Below are positions 51,001 to 61,800 of a DNA stretch of 64,000 nt, one piece after another; the stretch's first letter is position 1; every line of letters starts with the position of its first letter. This stretch comes from Phalacrocorax aristotelis (lineage: Eukaryota > Chordata > Aves > Suliformes > Phalacrocoracidae): assembly GCF_949628215.1 (NCBI RefSeq), contig NC_134276.1:38518067-38582066 (forward strand). The letters run 5' to 3'. Made by a program: the position numbers and the translations under genes. Under the pieces are notes generated by a model. The model did not search any database. It was not told the DNA's origin and saw only the letters and a program-made list of their open reading frames with translations.

Positions 51001-52055
51001 GCAATGTAAAAGATGTCTCGGATTAATCTGAACAATGTAGGTTTTGTTTCCTTCTTCTGTGTCAAGCTTTTTATAATTATTATTTTTTAAAAGAAGTGTA
51101 ACTTCTTTAAAAACGGCAGCCGTGCAGGACACCATGCACCCTGGTGACAAAACTTAACACTTTTGTCCTAGAATTTATAATCCATATGAAACAAAAGAGA
51201 ATACAGTGAATGAACAGGCCATATTAAAAAAAAAAACACCAACAAAACAACAAAGTGAATAGCGCTGACCAGCACAGCAGAAGCCACAGCTTGTCATTTG
51301 TAAAACTTCTGAGCGATTTCCACTCAGTATAGCAAAGACAGATTTTCAAGCAGATCAAAATAAAAGAAAAACAAGAAGCTGTTTTGAAGATGCTGCACAA
51401 AACCTGAAACATCCGAAGTATGAGAATGCCCCACAAAGAAAAAGTGCATCTTTAACAGATAAAACAGACCGAGTAGCTAGGTTTTGAAACCTTAGCGCAG
51501 TAAAAAATAATTAACATTTGGCACCAATTGGTTACAGAAGTAGCTGGACGTGACTAACAGCAACTCGTCCGTGTCTCCAGGAAGGCAGCTGCCCTCACCT
51601 GCAGGCAGAAACCCCGAGTGCCACGGCTCAGACAGGCATTTTCTTAACTCCTGACCCGCTCACGTTCATCTTCTGGCAGCTTCTCCGACCACTGGAGCAC
51701 GGAGGGAAGGCGAGGGCAGCACTCCCGCCCTGCCCGCTAATGGCGCCGGCGGTAACCGGGCAGCTACAACAGCAATAATGAAATAGCACCATTCTTTTGA
51801 AGGGTAATTCCCATTAAAAAGCCAGATCACAAACGGGAATATTCATGTCAGTGCCCAGCATTCTCGGGCAAGATATAAAAAAAAACCCACATAAAATTAA
51901 AGAAACACAGGAACAGCCTTTTACGTCTTGTCACCCTTAAGTGCTAAAGCCCTTCTCGTCCCCAACACTAGCTCTGTGGGCATCGAAGAGACTCTTTTCC
52001 CACACGGTGTTATTAGCAACAATATTATTTATAGATGAAATACGTTTAAAATAAG
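48031..52055. other. Intergenic, upstream of CpG-island promoter
   Basis: Mostly AT-rich unique-looking sequence. At 48790-49110 there is a C/T-rich block with recurring 'gacctgg', 'gaccagg' and 'ctgaccctggcc' phrases that resembles decayed repeat DNA. A TA-rich microsatellite lies near 49932-49962 and a T12 run near 50812. From about 51540 to 51770 the sequence becomes CpG-containing, probably the shore of the downstream island. No coding exon was recognised. Confidence 0.4.
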
Positions 52056-52262
52056 CTCTTCCGGCTACTACCAGGAGGCGGCCCGCCGGCCACCACCAGC
52101 GCTCCCGGGCGGCGGAGGCCCCTCGGAGGGTTGCGCGAGGCTAAGGCCTGGCGGACTGGCCTGAGGCAGGCGAGCGGGAAGGAAGGCAGTACCCCCACTC
52201 TCCCGCCTCGCAGCCCCACGGCGGTGCCTCCTCCCCCGTCCTCACTCCTTCCCTTCTCCACC

Positions 52263-52328
52263 ATGGCGGCGGTGACTTCCCGCCCGGTAGCGGGACCCCC
52301 GCCCCCACCGCCTCCCTCATGCCCGTAG
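52263..52328 (+). CDS. Possible upstream ORF (21 codons)
   Basis: An ATG at 52263 has a near-perfect initiation context (ccaccATGg). It opens a 21-codon frame ending at TAG 52328. The peptide is alanine/proline-rich with a run of seven prolines. It is out of frame with the putative main ATG at 52577 and ends 248 bases before it, so if it is in the transcript it would act as an upstream ORF that lowers main-frame translation. Alternatively transcription may start downstream of it, or the ATG may belong to the YY1-like site (CCATGGCGGC) and be untranslated. Whether it is transcribed cannot be seen from the sequence. Confidence 0.3.
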   Translation: MAAVTSRPVAGPPPPPPPSCP

Positions 52329-52520
52329 CAGCCGGTCGCGGGCTTTGTTCGTCTCTCCCTGCGCTGCCTCCGCCCCTTCCTTCCCTCCGCTCCCCTCCCT
52401 CCCCCCGCCGGCGAGCCGGCCGGGCCCAGCGCCCGGAGAGGGCTGAGGGGCGGGGGAACGGACGGGCCGCACTTCCCTCCTCCCAGCGCCGGGACTCCCG
52501 CAGTGCCTGGCGGCGCCGCC

Positions 52521-52545
52521 CCGGCCCGGCCCGGCCCGGCCCGGC
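52521..52545 (+). repeat. (CCGGC)5 tandem repeat in putative 5' UTR
   Basis: Five uninterrupted CCGGC units end 31 bases before the putative start codon. The unit is nearly self-complementary and would form stable GC-rich structure in mRNA. Confidence 0.9.
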
Positions 52546-52576
52546 GTTCCGTGGGCGAGCGGCGACGGGAGGCGCC

Positions 52577-52617
52577 ATGGCCGACAGGACGAGGGCGGCG
52601 CTCTCCCAGTCGGGCTG
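52577..52617 (+). CDS. Putative first coding exon of an unidentified gene
   Basis: Within the CpG island an ATG at 52577, in strong context (gccATGg), opens a frame of 13 complete codons plus two bases, translated MADRTRAALSQSG. It runs directly into a consensus 5' splice donor (CTG|GTAAGTGG, GT at 52618). The exon would end in phase 2, with TG carried to exon 2. The frame meets an in-frame TAA within the donor, so splicing is needed for a longer product. Supporting context is the CpG island, GC box, YY1-like and ETS-like sites upstream, and a following AT-rich stretch consistent with a long first intron. I do not recognise the N-terminus and assign no product. Alternatives are a non-coding first exon or a start at another ATG. 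No second exon is confidently visible before the window ends. Confidence 0.5.
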
Positions 52618-53512
52618 GTAAGTGGGGGCGTCCCGGGCCGCACCGCGGCCTGCTCTGCCGCCGGGGCCCGACCGCCGCTCCCGGGGACAGGCGCGGCTCT
52701 GCGGGTCACCCCGAGCAGCGGCGCGGCGTTTGGGGGTTCTCCTCTTTTTGCGTGTGCAGTGGTGAGGGACACCCCGACACACCGAGCTCCGGGCTGGGGC
52801 CGGTCGGCGTGTCCGTGGGAAGGGGGTGCCGTGAGCCTCCGTCCCCGGGGGCCGGCGGGCCTGAGCGGCGGCGGGGCCCGGGGGAGGCCGGGCTGCAGCG
52901 TGCCGGCCTGCCTTTCCTCCCCCGGGGCCTGCCGCCAGCGGGTCTCCGCAAGGAGGCCCGGAGCCTGCCAAGAGTTTTATTGTGTTTAAGTACGCTGCGC
53001 TCCCTTTCAACAAGGAAGATAAGATGGGAAAAGTGGAGATAAAAGTAGGGTAAATACACACGTGAGGCTTGAACCCAGGGATTCGTGTTTCCTGCTCAGC
53101 CCTCCGGATCGTTGGGTGCACCGTGTCTGTTTTGGAGCAACGTGTTTCAGCGAGTTGTGCTTTTCAAATACCTAGTGCAAACTCCACGTCTCGTTTGCTA
53201 GCTTAGAGGTGTTCTTTTCACTGTTGTCTGGCAGTTGATTTTTTTTTTTTAATTGATCAAAGTAATTTGATTATTAGTCAACACTTAGTCTTTTTTCCTT
53301 AACTACTTACAAGTCTTTCACCAAAACAACAGCTCAGTGCTAACTACCAAAACACAACTTACTTTGAGAAAAACTGCTCAAATTACTAGAAGTTTTTATT
53401 TCCAGTGGCATTTTGGGGATATTTATATTCTGCTGTTTAACTTACTGGTTCTCGTGGATTGTGATCTCATGTACAGCTGAGTTGTAATATGTCAGATATC
53501 ATATGGTTTATA

Positions 53513-54075
53513 GTAGAATAGACCATTCCAGTTGAAAGGGACCTACAACAGCCATCCAGTCCAACTGCAAGACCAGTTCAGGGCTGACCAAGAGCTAAAG
53601 CATGTTATTAAGGTCATTATCCAAATGCCTCTTACACACCAACAGGCTTGGGGCATCGACCACCTCGCTAGGAAGCCTGTTCCAGTGTTTGACCACCCTC
53701 TCAGTAAAGAAATGCTTCCTGATGTCCAGTCTGAACCTCCCCTGGTGCAGCTCTGAACCATTCCCACATGTCCTGTCACTGGATACCAGGGAGAAGAGAT
53801 CAGTGCCTCCCTCTCCCCTTCCCCTCCTCAGGAAGCTGTGGAGAGCAATGAGGTCACCCCTCAGCCTCCTTTTCTCCAAACTACACAAACCCAAAGTCCT
53901 TGGCCACTCCTCACAGGACATGCCTTCCAGCCCTCCTCTGGACACATTCGAATGCCTTTAACATCCTTCTGAAATTGTGGGGCCCAGAACTGCACACAGT
54001 GCTCCAGGTGAGGCTGCACCAATGCTAAATGCAGTGGGATAAAAACCTCTTTTGATCATCTGGTTAAACCATGTT
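53513..54075 (-). repeat. Young CR1 LINE 3' fragment
   Basis: Minus-orientation CR1. The plus strand begins with the tail ('agtagaatagaccattcc'), then 'ttgaaagggacctacaacag'. It runs back through 'gtttgaccaccctctcagt', 'cttcctgatgtccagtctga' and 'ggtcacccctcagcctcc' to ORF2-antisense blocks ('agccctcctctggacac', then 'gcccagaactgcacacagtg'). The minus-strand frame 53945-53595 (116 codons) preserves the ORF2 C-terminus. It is longer than the 27.3-kb copy at its 5' side and nearly identical to it where they overlap. Similarity fades beyond about 54040, so the edge is approximate. It lies within the putative first intron, antisense to the gene. Confidence 0.92.
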
Positions 54076-57000
54076 TGCCTAGCTTTTACAGCGTTCCTTT
54101 GTGATAATGCCAACCAAATTGAGAAAATCAGTGTCTTTAGGTCTGCTTCTAGATAAGCATACGATATGTCTCAGAAATGCTGTTCTGAGTGATTCTAGAG
54201 TGCACGATCCTGTGATTCTGGTTATCAGTGAATTGAAAGAATCATAACTATGATAATTTTCATAACGTGAGCATATTTAAAGGCAAGTTTTGACTGTAAC
54301 TCGAAACTCACACCCCTCCTCTTCCACACTTACACCTTTCTGAAAAGGAGAAAGCTTTCCATAAAAGTGGTGTTTATAGTTTTCTTTTCTTGCTTTCTAT
54401 TGCCTTTTCAAAATTTTATTACAGTGTTCAATTCTTAGTTGTTTTACTACTTAGTCAGTTGAATGAGTGCCATTGGTAAGTGGCTTTCAGATTTTGGCAG
54501 TACAAATACAAGGCGCCTCTGAAATGATCTGTTATTCCGCAGTGTTTGACTCTCTCCTTGGGGGCATATACTCTTGAACGGCTATAAACTTGTTATTCTT
54601 GCAATACTGCAGGGTGTGAGGCAGAGCCAGAGACTGAAAGATCATCAGGCAAGTAGTGGGCTAATGGTCAGGTCCACTGGAATTATGCCTTGACCTAGTT
54701 GTGTTGGGAAGGGTGGTGTGAAAGAGGAAAGAGGGGGAGCAAGTGCATATACTTTTGAGGAATGTGAGGCAGAGTGGAAAAAGAAATAATGTTTCAGAAA
54801 TCTTGTTTAGTTAAGTGTTCATGCACTTTTAAAAGCATAGATGTCTAGGGTTTTTTTATTGTTTTGCTGCTGCTCTTATGACTTTTCTCATATTGTTAGT
54901 AGATCTTAAAGTTATTTAACACACGTATGAGTAAGCCTTCAGTGGTATTTAATGTAGTATATTTCTGACTACGTTTGACTACACTGGTTGTTAAATCATG
55001 TTCTGTACCAAATTGGTTGCTGCTGTTGCTGTCACCTCTTGTCAAAATGGTATGTTTTCTAGTACAAAAATGAAGCTGAGTTTCTGCATTAAAATCTGTC
55101 CCCACTTAAACTGCAGAAGCACCACTTGGCATTTCAAGCCAAGTACGAAAGTGCTGTTCTCCCATAGTTGCAAATCTGCTACTTTGTAAGATACTGCCTG
55201 TACTGATTGGATTTTACTGTAAGTTTCTTAAATCTTTAAAGGTAAGAAGAGTTAGTGTAGATACTAGTTTATGTGAATTTTTGCAATTAGTTTTTTTTTT
55301 TGATTCTGAATACAAAGTTATTTTTCAAGTAAAGCAGTAATGGTATAGTTAATATAGTAGTAACACGTATATTTTTTTTCCAACTAGGTATTGTAAGAGA
55401 GCCATCTGTTATAAAATTACCTGGAAATTTGTAATGTTTGCCTTTTAAGCTTGTTTCAGTATATCAATTTTGTTTTTATCAGCTTTTGAAAGATGAAGTT
55501 GCCCTACCTAGTAAATGTAACAGTGGTAGCTAAAGTGAAGAATCTCTTTCTTTTAATATTCTTTTTTTTTCAGTGTTGTTTTTTCATGAAAATCAGTAAA
55601 ACCCCCTGTAGTTTGTATGCAGAATTGTAGTTTTTCTGAAGAGAAGTCCTCACAGGTGTTTTTAAAAGTATGCATTTTTTGAGGCTAGTTCTTTTCAATG
55701 CGCACTGCACTGTACCTTGGAATGCGATATTGGCTCTCACTTTAGAGATGAGATAAGGTGCTTTTGTATTACGTTGCAGTGAAAAAGGTATTGTCTTGGA
55801 ATGGAAGGCCTATGGTAACTTTTTATTTAATTACCAGACTCTTATGAGCAGGGAGGCTAAGGAGCAGAGGGATTTACCTTTTTGTATTGTTACAGTTACG
55901 TTCGTGACTTTTGGAACCAATTTTCCAGTGTTCCCATTAAAATACAGACCTTAATGGAACCTGAGTTATTGAATCCAATTTTCGTACTCAGAGTGAAATC
56001 AGAAGGACTGCAGGATACATCCTCCTTATGTAAGCAATGAATTGTGGAACATTTCTTACTGGCTTGCAACAGAATTTTTTGTTTGTTTTGTAAGTCTTCC
56101 AGGTAGCATTTCACAAGGGAATATAACAAGCCAGGACCTCTTCAGCATCCTGGATCTTTATAGAACTTGGGAATTTATTACATAGAAATGCCTATACATT
56201 GTTAAAAATGAATGATATGTCGTGTGCTGCAGTGGGTTTAGCCTGTGGTCCCACAGATCTTGGGTGTGGTGACTGATCTCTGAATGTGGGAAAGCAAGAC
56301 ATGCACACTGCATGAATAAAGAATTTCTTAATGCAGCTAAATGTACATGTGAGTTCCTTGTTAAGTAGTGCAATTTTTTTTATTGCAGTGTGTGGTGCCA
56401 TAAAAATTAGTAAGTCTACAGCAAAAATATACAGTCTTGTAAAGCTTCACATATTTTGAAGATTATGTAAACAGTGTTACGACTATGAAGCTATTCCCAG
56501 AGATGAAGAGGAACTGGAATTGTACTGGTTGTTTGGAAACAAAGAATACTCCTTAGCAATTCATGAGAAGACCCTTATATCAATGTAATTTTGGTTTTAT
56601 GTACTTTGTAAGTGAAAACTATATCATTAGTATATACCAAACTTTAAAACTGAATTTTAGCTCTTTCAGCAAGCAATGCACTGCATGCTGGATAACATTA
56701 GATTTAAGCTTGGTCTCTTCAAACTTGTTTTCTTGTAGGACTAATCATGTGATGTGATCCAAGTTCTAAAGCAAAAGCAGGCGCATGCCTGCAAATGCAG
56801 GGAAGTGCTCACAGGGGTGAATCTAACACCTCTTTCTAAGAGTGCAGCAGGAATTTGGCAAGTAGTCAGTTCCGGGATCCTGCAAGATGGTCTGCTTTTC
56901 CTGCATGTTCTTCAGCTGTTCCACGGAAACATCTTTGGAAAGCTCAGCTGAAATTGGTCCCTGCATATGGAGCAAGCCCAGGCTGGATACAAGATGTTCC

Positions 57001-58031
57001 TTAGACACAGGGATAACACAGTGATTCACAGGACAGATGCATCTGTTTTGGGGTTCTTGACATTCCTTTTTGTGACGTACGTCACTTTGTGAAGTTTGGT
57101 TGGTACCGTGAAATCTCAAAGTGCCAGTGCAGAACAAAATGCCACATCGTATCTTTTGATTGGTCAGGTGTTTCCCTTACCAGGTGGTCTGGTCATTTTG
57201 CATTTTTGATGGATCACAAATAATGGGTAGCGGGTAGTTAGAACCTGAATTCTTTGTGTCATTTTCACTCTGGAGGAGCAGAAAAGGTCCAATGTTTTAC
57301 CTTCCATTAAGGGAAACAATCCCAAGAAACTAATACAGGTACTGCTTTTAAATTTAAAAAAAAAAAAAAAGATGCTGGGTGGTAACAAATTACTGGTATC
57401 ATATGGAATCATCCCAAAATTTTCAAGAAACTGATTTAGGGCTATAATTAATAGTCAAAAAGGTGCAAAGAAGGATAGGTAAAATAAGGAGATGGAAGGA
57501 ATAGGGGACTAAAGTGTTTGAAACCCTCAATCTGCAAAAAAGAAAACTGAAGGGAGAGAACTTTGTGAGGTTTATGTAATCTGCAGGTAGTACATAAGAC
57601 AGAGGTAGAACTCTTACCAAATCCTGCAAGATTATTGCTCACTGAATGCAGCAACACTAGAATTAGAGAGCAGTTACCAAAGCTAGTAGCAGGCTGGTTT
57701 AAAAATGGGTAGAGTATTTGGCCAAAGTCTGCAACCAAATCCTTATTTGCCAAGGATGAAGCATAATCCTGTGGATTAGTACAGTTGGTTAAAAGACGAG
57801 AAAGTAGATAAATCGGTGATTGTTTCATGATGGAAAAACATTACTAGTAGATTTCTGTTGGGGTCTAGGGGTTCATCGTATTAAAAAATAGTCTTAAGGA
57901 ATGATAGTGTTGTGGCACCATAGAGTTTGTTGATACATGAGTGTTGGTAAAGTCTCAACTGATTGGGTAGTTGCATCAAAATCTTACGGTACCATTGCCC
58001 AGTGCTCCCACATACAAATGTAGTTCAGTTT
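54076..58031. other. Intronic or intergenic, nothing firm
   Basis: AT-rich, T-rich sequence with an A15 run at 57356-57370. The part from about 57460 to 57840 has A/G-rich phrases ('gaaaccctcaatctgcaaa') that might be an extension of the ancient CR1 downstream, but this is too weak to claim. Open frames show no domains. Confidence 0.4.
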
Positions 58032-58800
58032 TGGTGAATGCCAAATGATGCTCATGCAGGGGAAAATAATGCAACCCTGTCTACACAGTATTGAGCTCTA
58101 AATTCGCTAATGTGACTTACTCAGGAAAAGGCAGTGGTTGGAAGGTGTTGGGAATTGGTCACAAAGAATATAATAATTGTTAGGTCATTATGTATATCAG
58201 TGGTGTGTCCATGTCATTATCAGTGTGCATTGATGTAATTACCCTGGCACTGCAAAGGTTTCATAGACCTTGAAAAAGTGGATGAGGGGTGTGGAAGATC
58301 CTCTGTGCTGGGAAGATATAGATCTTTAGTCTGGAAAACAAAACAATAAGAGGAGAGGTGATGGAGGTCTATAAAATCCATAGATCATACAGAAATGATG
58401 ATTAAAAATAAAGAATAGCTATTTTTTTAAGACAAGAATTAGACCACCCAGTGAATTAAACCTGCTACCTGATGAAAACTAAAGTAGCTTTTCAAGCAAT
58501 GTGTAATTAAATTGTGGAACTTAATTGCCACATGATATTGTGGAGCAGAAAAATGTAAGTGGGTGAGAATTGTAATTAGACAAAGTCAGGTAGGGATAGA
58601 TGCACTGAATACTGACCTTTACAGTGGAGTTGGAGTACCAGCTCTATAATGGCTGAAAGCTAAGAATTATTCCAGATATTTCTACGTATTTGCAGTGTTT
58701 TACATTCTTTACCTGAATCATCTGCCTCTGGCCACCCTTGTAAAAAGGGAACTCTGCTAGATAGACCGAGACTGCATAAGTAAAAGCACCATTTATGTTC
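58032..58800 (+). repeat. Ancient CR1 LINE, ORF2 C-terminus to 3' end
   Basis: A heavily decayed CR1 in plus orientation. Recognisable blocks in order are 'atgccaaatgatgctcatg' (start of the ORF2 C-terminal part) and 'agatctttagtctggaaaac' with 'gaggagaggtgatggaggtc' (the FSLEKR-type block). Then come 'taattaaattgtggaactta', 'attgccacatgatattgtgg', 'atctgcctctggccaccctt' and 'actctgctagatagacc', and a 3' end 'atttatgttcctat'. The order and spacing match the CR1 class common in crocodilians and turtles and surviving as relics in birds. No open frame remains. The 58100-58300 part is poorly conserved and the 5' edge is uncertain. It is far older than the 53.5-kb copy. Confidence 0.7.
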
Positions 58801-61800
58801 CTATTTTTAAGTTGTAGGTAAGTGTCTTCATGCTGTAGTTCTGCTGCAGAAAGGATTTTCTCCTCTTGATTGGAGGTGGGGGAAGACGGAGTGGGAATTT
58901 GGAGGGAAAGAACAGGACTGTTGGAAACAGGACAGAGAGAAAAGACAGCAAGTGTGACAGTCCCCTATGCACTCAGTCTCAGCTGTGATTTCCTCTGCCT
59001 TACTGCAACTCAGCCTCCAGGTTTTCATTAGCTGCTGGGAGAGACTGTCTCTCATCTTGTTATGCCAGATCTCAGATTGATTTATGCATCATCTTTGGGG
59101 ACACAGACTTCACCTGCTGGTTTCTCTGAATAATCTGCTAGGAAGCTGAAGCACTAGCATAAGAGGTCCTTGATTTATAGAATTGTTGCAACTTGGAGTG
59201 AAGCTGTTGTTACTCTGAACCCTTTACTCAACAAAGGAAAAAAAAAAAGAAAGAGAGAAGGAAAAAAGCTTAGTCTGTTTGCAACATATCTAAAGCTGAA
59301 AGTCCTTTAAATTGTTACCTTTTTTTTAACACCCACCTTTTCAGTGGCTTTACTTTTCGTGATATAGTGTGTCTCAGGTTGATTCTTTCCAATCAGTAAG
59401 TTCTGTAGGAGTGTGTAGGCTTTCCATAGCTATTCTCCTTTTTGGCATCTTAGGAGATTTTGAATGTGTTTAGTCTTGTTTCAGAAATTATTTCCTTAGC
59501 CTTATAATTCATAGGCTTTGCTGTCTTTTTTAGGCAAATTCTTATTAGGACAAGTGTCACTTAATGTGTCTGACTCAGTGACGTAATAGTTTCCTTCCTG
59601 CCTCTTTTTGACCCTGTGTCCTCTGACCAATTTTGTATTGAACAGTGCATATTATCTCTGAGATGGAGGTGTCTGCTGAGTTTCATAATAATTTCTATCA
59701 ATTTTTCTGTTGGTGAACTGATCATCACCTAAACAAGGTGAATGGGTGGAGCTTGTTACATGATTGTGATTGAGCACTTTGGGCTGATTTACCTCTTCCC
59801 TCCCACAAATTTTGCTTCTAAGTATACCGTAAGCAGAGGACGTAAAAAGGTGATTTTGGTAGGTATTTGAGAAAAGGACATGGGCAGGATGGAATAGCAG
59901 CATGCTTGATTATTATTTGCCTTTTCCAACAAACCCAAATGAACTTCCCAATGGAAGAGTGAGTTGTTAAAAGCAGCGCTGTGTTTAGGAATTCTACATT
60001 TTCCTGATGGTCATTATCTCTTATAGTTTGAGCAAAAGTAAAAGCAGGTGTATCTTACATGTGTGTGTTCCTGGAGATTTAAATTATTAGTCAGAAAGCC
60101 TGTACCTTCTAGAAAGCAGAAATTTGAGGCATTTGGATATAGATGAACCAGGTCTCAGGAGAAAGCCCTTTGCAAAGACTTTGCATTCTGAAATCATGTT
60201 ATGTGACTCTTGAGTCACATGGGCTTTTTATCTCTTCAGTCTCTGTGTGCTCACACTCCCCAGACCCTGAATCCCTGAGCAGCAAGCTGGTGATTTTGGA
60301 GTGAGGTGCTATTGTCATTTATGCTGATAACGAACTGGTATTCAGTATGTTTGTATATGTGCATATTTTACATAAGTGTTACTGCTGGATAGAATACAAC
60401 TTAATGTACATAAGACATGTAGGAGTATGTAGAAGTGTGAAGCTGTCCTGAAGCTTAGCTTGGATAGAATTATGCTTAGAAACATTGGATCTTAAATATC
60501 TTATGCTGTATTGGATCCTATATCCTATATAAGTTTTAACAGATTGCTTATTTTGTGATGGTCATAATATAATTACAATAAATTTAAGACTGATTCTCCA
60601 AGCTGTGCGTTTTGTTAATTGCTTTTAGGAGTAGTACATTTTTTACTTCTTTAGAGCAAAATGAGGATATTTAATTCCAATAACAACATTTCTAATACAG
60701 CTGACAGAAAGAAGGAAGGGCTCTCTGGGGGATGAACGGTATGTGAATGTTTCTAATCACACGCTTTACGTACTTAATGCAATGCATAGTTATAAGGTGT
60801 CAGAATCTAGGAAGGCTGGACAACTCTAGGACTGATGTACAACCTTCGAGAGGTCTGCTTTGCGCATTTAAGGAAAAAAGTTACTGGTTTAAATAAGACT
60901 AGCGATGAATGGAAGCATGATGGGCATTCTTGGATTGGCATCGTTTTGTACCCCTTGCTTTGAGAAGTGTAGCATAGGTATTAGAAGTGGGAGTGATGGT
61001 GTTAGCTGACAGCAAGTGAAGACTCAGAGAACAGACTGCTGAAATCTCTTCTTTGACAGAGCATGCTGTCTGGGGAGCGTGGTCAAGACTGGCTGTTTCT
61101 TTTCTGTTGTTTGTCTCCTAGTGCTTCAGGAACAGCTAGGAGCTTCTTGTGCTGTGTCATGTCTGCGAAAGAGCTGTTGAAGAAAGCCAGAGGAGGAAAA
61201 GCCATGTGTGTTTAGACAGCTTCAAGATACTCTCAGTGGTGTGGCAGCTCTGTCTTTGGCACAGCCCCAGCCTTAGAATATTTGTGTTCAGTTTAACGCT
61301 TCAGGGTGGCTGCCAACGTTTTCCTGGGGAAATGTGAGTGAGAAACAGTATTCACAGCTTGTATCTGAGGAAAAAAAAAAAAAAAAAGAATTTCATTAGA
61401 TGAAGAAGGAAAACCCTCCTCATCGCTGTGTCTTTTGTATGTTGAATTGCTGTGGCCTGTTACGAATCATGGAGTAGCAAATCTTCTCGAAGAAAAGCAA
61501 GGAGGAGCGCTTGTCCAGTGCTTTCCTGACTGCGGGGGCTGTTTCTAGCATCTGCTCTATTACAGCAGTTCCGCTTGCTGAAAGCTTATCTTAACAAGGT
61601 TTGGAGTTAGTGAGGTTATCTTGGGCACATCTCTGTGTTACCTGGAAAAGTTTGACATTTTTGCATCGCAGCTATTACTGCCAGATAACAGTGTGTGCAC
61701 TTATCACTAAATCTCTTCTATTAAGTAGCTGTAGGGACTCATGTTATCATTTTTTTTAATCTGCTGAAGTTTCACTCTGTTACATTCTTTTACTGTTGTA

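Larger units (their letters stand above)
52056..52960 (+). promoter_or_regulatory. CpG island with TATA-less promoter features
   Basis: About 0.9 kb of very GC-rich, CpG-dense DNA in an otherwise AT-rich window, typical of a vertebrate housekeeping-type promoter. Motifs visible by eye are an ETS-type CTTCCGG at 52058-52064, a YY1-like CCATGGCGGC at 52261-52270 and a GC box GGGGCGGGGG at 52447-52456. No TATA box was seen. The island covers the putative first coding exon and the start of intron 1. It could also be bidirectional, but no minus-strand exon was identified. The long minus-strand frame here (52141-53121, 326 codons) is composed of Pro/Gly/Arg/Ala-rich sequence and reflects GC content, not a gene. 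Confidence 0.85.

Noticed and set aside
52141-53121. 326-codon minus-strand open frame in the CpG island
   Set aside because: The translation is Pro/Gly/Arg/Ala-rich without domains and overlaps several other long frames. GC-rich DNA has few stops, so this is a composition artefact.
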